From DASYYE01 sp035946955 (lineage in GTDB: Bacteria > Actinomycetota > Actinomycetes > Streptosporangiales > Streptosporangiaceae), in NCBI GenBank assembly GCA_035946955.1, contig DASYYE010000517.1, forward strand, positions 1 through 41,287: a stretch of DNA of 41,287 nt, written 5' to 3'. The notes under the pieces are model-generated. The model did not search any database. It was not told where the DNA came from and saw nothing but the letters and a program-made list of their open reading frames with translations. Both the position numbers and the translations under genes were made by a program. Positions 39,813 to 41,287 of the stretch are shown here, one piece after another; position 1 is the first letter of the stretch, and each line of letters opens with the position of its first letter.

Positions 39813-41033
39813 TCAGAGGATGCGGACCTCGGGGACGTACAGGATCCACTTGCCGCCATGTGTGGAGAACCCGTGCTCCTTGGCCGTGATCTCTTCGGCG
39901 TGGTTCCACGCGAACAGCAGGGCGAAGTCTGGATAGCCGGAGCTGAACACACCGGGTGGCACCACGGGGATGTGCGACCCGGGCACCAGGCGGCCCTGCT
40001 TGGCGGGCGTCGAGTCGCAGACGAACGGCAGCAGGTCCGGGCCTATCCCGCAGTAGTTCGTGACCGTCGTCACCTTTGCCGGGGCGCCGTAACCAACCAC
40101 TTTTTTGCCGTCAGCGCGGATCGAGGTGAGCAACGCGACCAGGTCGTCCCTGACCCTGTTCACCGCCTTGCCGAAGCGGCCGAAGACCGCCGGGTCGGCC
40201 AGTCCCCGCGACTCCTCCCGTGCGAGCGACTCCGCGACTGCGGGGGCGGTGGGGCGCTGGCCAGGACGGGCGAGGGTGTAGCGGACCTCCCCGCCGTGCA
40301 GCGGTACGTGTTCGGCGTTGACCAGTTCGAACCCGAAGCGCGTAGCCATCGCGGCGACCGAGCGAACGGTGAAGTAGAAGGTGTGCTCGTCGTAGAGCTG
40401 GTCGAATGCCATCTTGTTGATGACGGTGTCCAGGTAGGGCTCCTCGAATACGAACACCCCGCCCGGTGCCAGCAGCGTCTCCACCCCGCGCATGACCGCC
40501 TCGATGTGGGCGATGTGGCAGATCGTGTTGGCGCCGAAAATGACGTCCGCGTGCCCGTGCTCCGCGCGGATGTCGCGGGCGGTGTCAGCGTCGAAGAAGT
40601 CCACCGCTACGTTGACGCCTTTGGCGGCGGCGACCTCGGCCACGTCCTTGGCAGGGTCGACCCCCAGGTGCCGGACTCCGGCCCGGGCGATCGTCTCCAG
40701 CATGACACCGTCGTTGCAGCCGACCTCCACGATGAACGGATCGGGCCCGGTGAGTTCGGCCGTCAGGAAGTGGCGTGCGTCAGCTTCGAAGTGCTTGCGG
40801 TGGCTGGCTGACCCGGACGCGGCATAGCGGTACGCCGCGTGGTAGCGCACCTCCTGTGGCACATCCTCGATCAGTTGCACCATGGTGCAGGCTTCGCACA
40901 TGCCGACCGCGAGCCGGTAGAAGAACTCCCGCCCGGCCTCGCCTGGCAGGACGAAGGCATTGGCCGAGGGCTGGCGTCCCATGTCGAGGAACTCTTCGAC
41001 CGTGCCCTGGCAGACCCGGCAGGTACTCGGCAT
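39813..41033 (-). CDS. NDP-hexose C-methyltransferase (TylC3/EvaC type)
   Basis: 406 residues in three parts: an N-terminal zinc-binding region (C5, C8, then MCEACTMVQL), the central SAM domain (VEVGCNDGVMLETIA as motif I) and a C-terminal Rossmann-like domain (VVGYGAPAKVTTVTNYCGI) that binds the sugar nucleotide. This is the architecture of deoxysugar C-3 methyltransferases, which act on dTDP-4-keto-2,6-dideoxyhexoses. It predicts a branched, C-methylated sugar on the final product. It begins a six-gene minus-strand operon. The preceding 4-ketosugar must be made by dehydratase genes beyond the window. Confidence 0.93.
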   Translation of the reverse strand: MPSTCRVCQGTVEEFLDMGRQPSANAFVLPGEAGREFFYRLAVGMCEACTMVQLIEDVPQEVRYHAAYRYAASGSASHRKHFEADARHFLTAELTGPDPFIVEVGCNDGVMLETIARAGVRHLGVDPAKDVAEVAAAKGVNVAVDFFDADTARDIRAEHGHADVIFGANTICHIAHIEAVMRGVETLLAPGGVFVFEEPYLDTVINKMAFDQLYDEHTFYFTVRSVAAMATRFGFELVNAEHVPLHGGEVRYTLARPGQRPTAPAVAESLAREESRGLADPAVFGRFGKAVNRVRDDLVALLTSIRADGKKVVGYGAPAKVTTVTNYCGIGPDLLPFVCDSTPAKQGRLVPGSHIPVVPPGVFSSGYPDFALLFAWNHAEEITAKEHGFSTHGGKWILYVPEVRIL

Positions 41034-41151
41034 GGCCCCACGCTAAGTCGGCGCCGCCCGCCGCGCCTCTCCCGCCGTGCTGGTCCTGGGTGCGGGGTGC
41101 TAGTCCCGCTCGCTAGTCCGCTGGGGGCCAAACCCCCGCGAATGGGACTTA

Positions 41152-41287
41152 GAGCGTGTCTTACGTGGTGGTTGGCTGATCTTGGGTGATGATCGGTCAC
41201 CATGGCTGATCAGTTGTCGTTGCGGTTAGTGCCGGATGAGTTGTGGGTGCTCGTGGAGCCGCTGGTCCCGAAGTTCCGGGCACGCCC
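41152..41287 (+). mobile_element. Left end of an IS5-like insertion sequence (truncated by window)
   Basis: A probable left terminal repeat begins near GAGCGTGTC at 41152, directly after TTA, a common type of target for this family. The transposase start lies 50 bp inside. The exact end cannot be fixed without the right end. Confidence 0.55.
41202..41287 (+). CDS. IS5/IS4-family transposase, N-terminal fragment
   Basis: From ATG 41202 the frame reads MADQLSLRLVPDELW, then a segment like VEPLVPKF, and runs off the window. The DELWxLVEPLLP pattern is the usual N terminus of DUF4096-type IS5 transposases. Only about 28 residues are present, so whether the element is intact is unknown. It marks the right edge of the recognisable cluster region. 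Confidence 0.75.
   Translation, partial: MADQLSLRLVPDELWVLVEPLVPKFRAR

Noticed and set aside
1..41287. tRNA or rRNA genes
   Set aside because: No cloverleaf with a GTTCRANNC loop or rRNA-like conserved stretch was noticed on either strand; a tRNAscan run would settle this.

Overview
The window is high-GC actinomycete DNA, probably Streptomyces or a relative. Evidence includes overlapping ATGA start/stop junctions, GTG and TTG starts, and a mycothiol-type metal-binding enzyme fold. It holds most of an enediyne antitumour-antibiotic biosynthetic gene cluster. The defining gene is a 1933-residue iterative enediyne polyketide synthase (KS-AT-ACP-KR-DH-PPTase, 12754-18555, minus strand). The other enediyne warhead-cassette families accompany it: a CalE7-type hotdog thioesterase, a UnbV-like repeat protein, a UnbU-like membrane protein and two tandem DUF1702/UnbL-like proteins.

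Layout. (1) 1-7000: the end of a flavin monooxygenase, an SgcC/HpaB-type hydroxylase, an efflux pump, an RmlA-type sugar nucleotidyltransferase, a Nudix hydrolase and three VOC-fold proteins (one frameshifted) that are candidate drug-binding resistance proteins. (2) 7000-10934: a dead copy of a methyltransferase gene, an exported vanadium-haloperoxidase-like protein with a substituted active-site residue, and an AhpD-like gene divergent from a TetR regulator. (3) 26140 down to 10931 on the minus strand: one apparent operon of nine genes, unbV-unbU-flavin reductase-acyl-CoA carboxylase beta-unbL-unbL-pksE-TE-P450, with ATGA couplings. (4) 26410-31008: a secreted eight-repeat YVTN beta-propeller protein, an AlkD-type DNA repair protein, a glycosyltransferase and an intact methyltransferase. 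(5) 31645-33872, plus strand: an AraC-type regulator with two TTA codons, a TIGR03084-type metal protein and a RibD/DHFR-like reductase. (6) 41033 down to 33918, minus strand: a sugar C-methyltransferase, a flavin monooxygenase, a DUF5987-like protein, a GMC oxidoreductase, an AhpD-like protein and a StrR-type regulator. The window ends inside an IS5-like transposase gene.

How the genes fit together (inference). The PKS and thioesterase make the polyene precursor, possibly fed by the embedded carboxylase beta subunit. UnbV, UnbU and UnbL take part in converting it to the enediyne core by steps that cannot be read from sequence. The P450, flavin monooxygenases, GMC oxidoreductase and the HpaB-type hydroxylase with its flavin reductase decorate the core or a peripheral acid. 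RmlA, the C-methyltransferase and the glycosyltransferase attach a C-methylated deoxysugar, but the middle sugar genes (dehydratase, ketoreductase and others) are absent, so the cluster must continue outside the window. Self-resistance looks layered: efflux, VOC proteins, and DNA repair. Whether the product is a 9- or 10-membered enediyne cannot be decided here; no aminomutase, NRPS, apoprotein or anthraquinone-specific gene was recognised.
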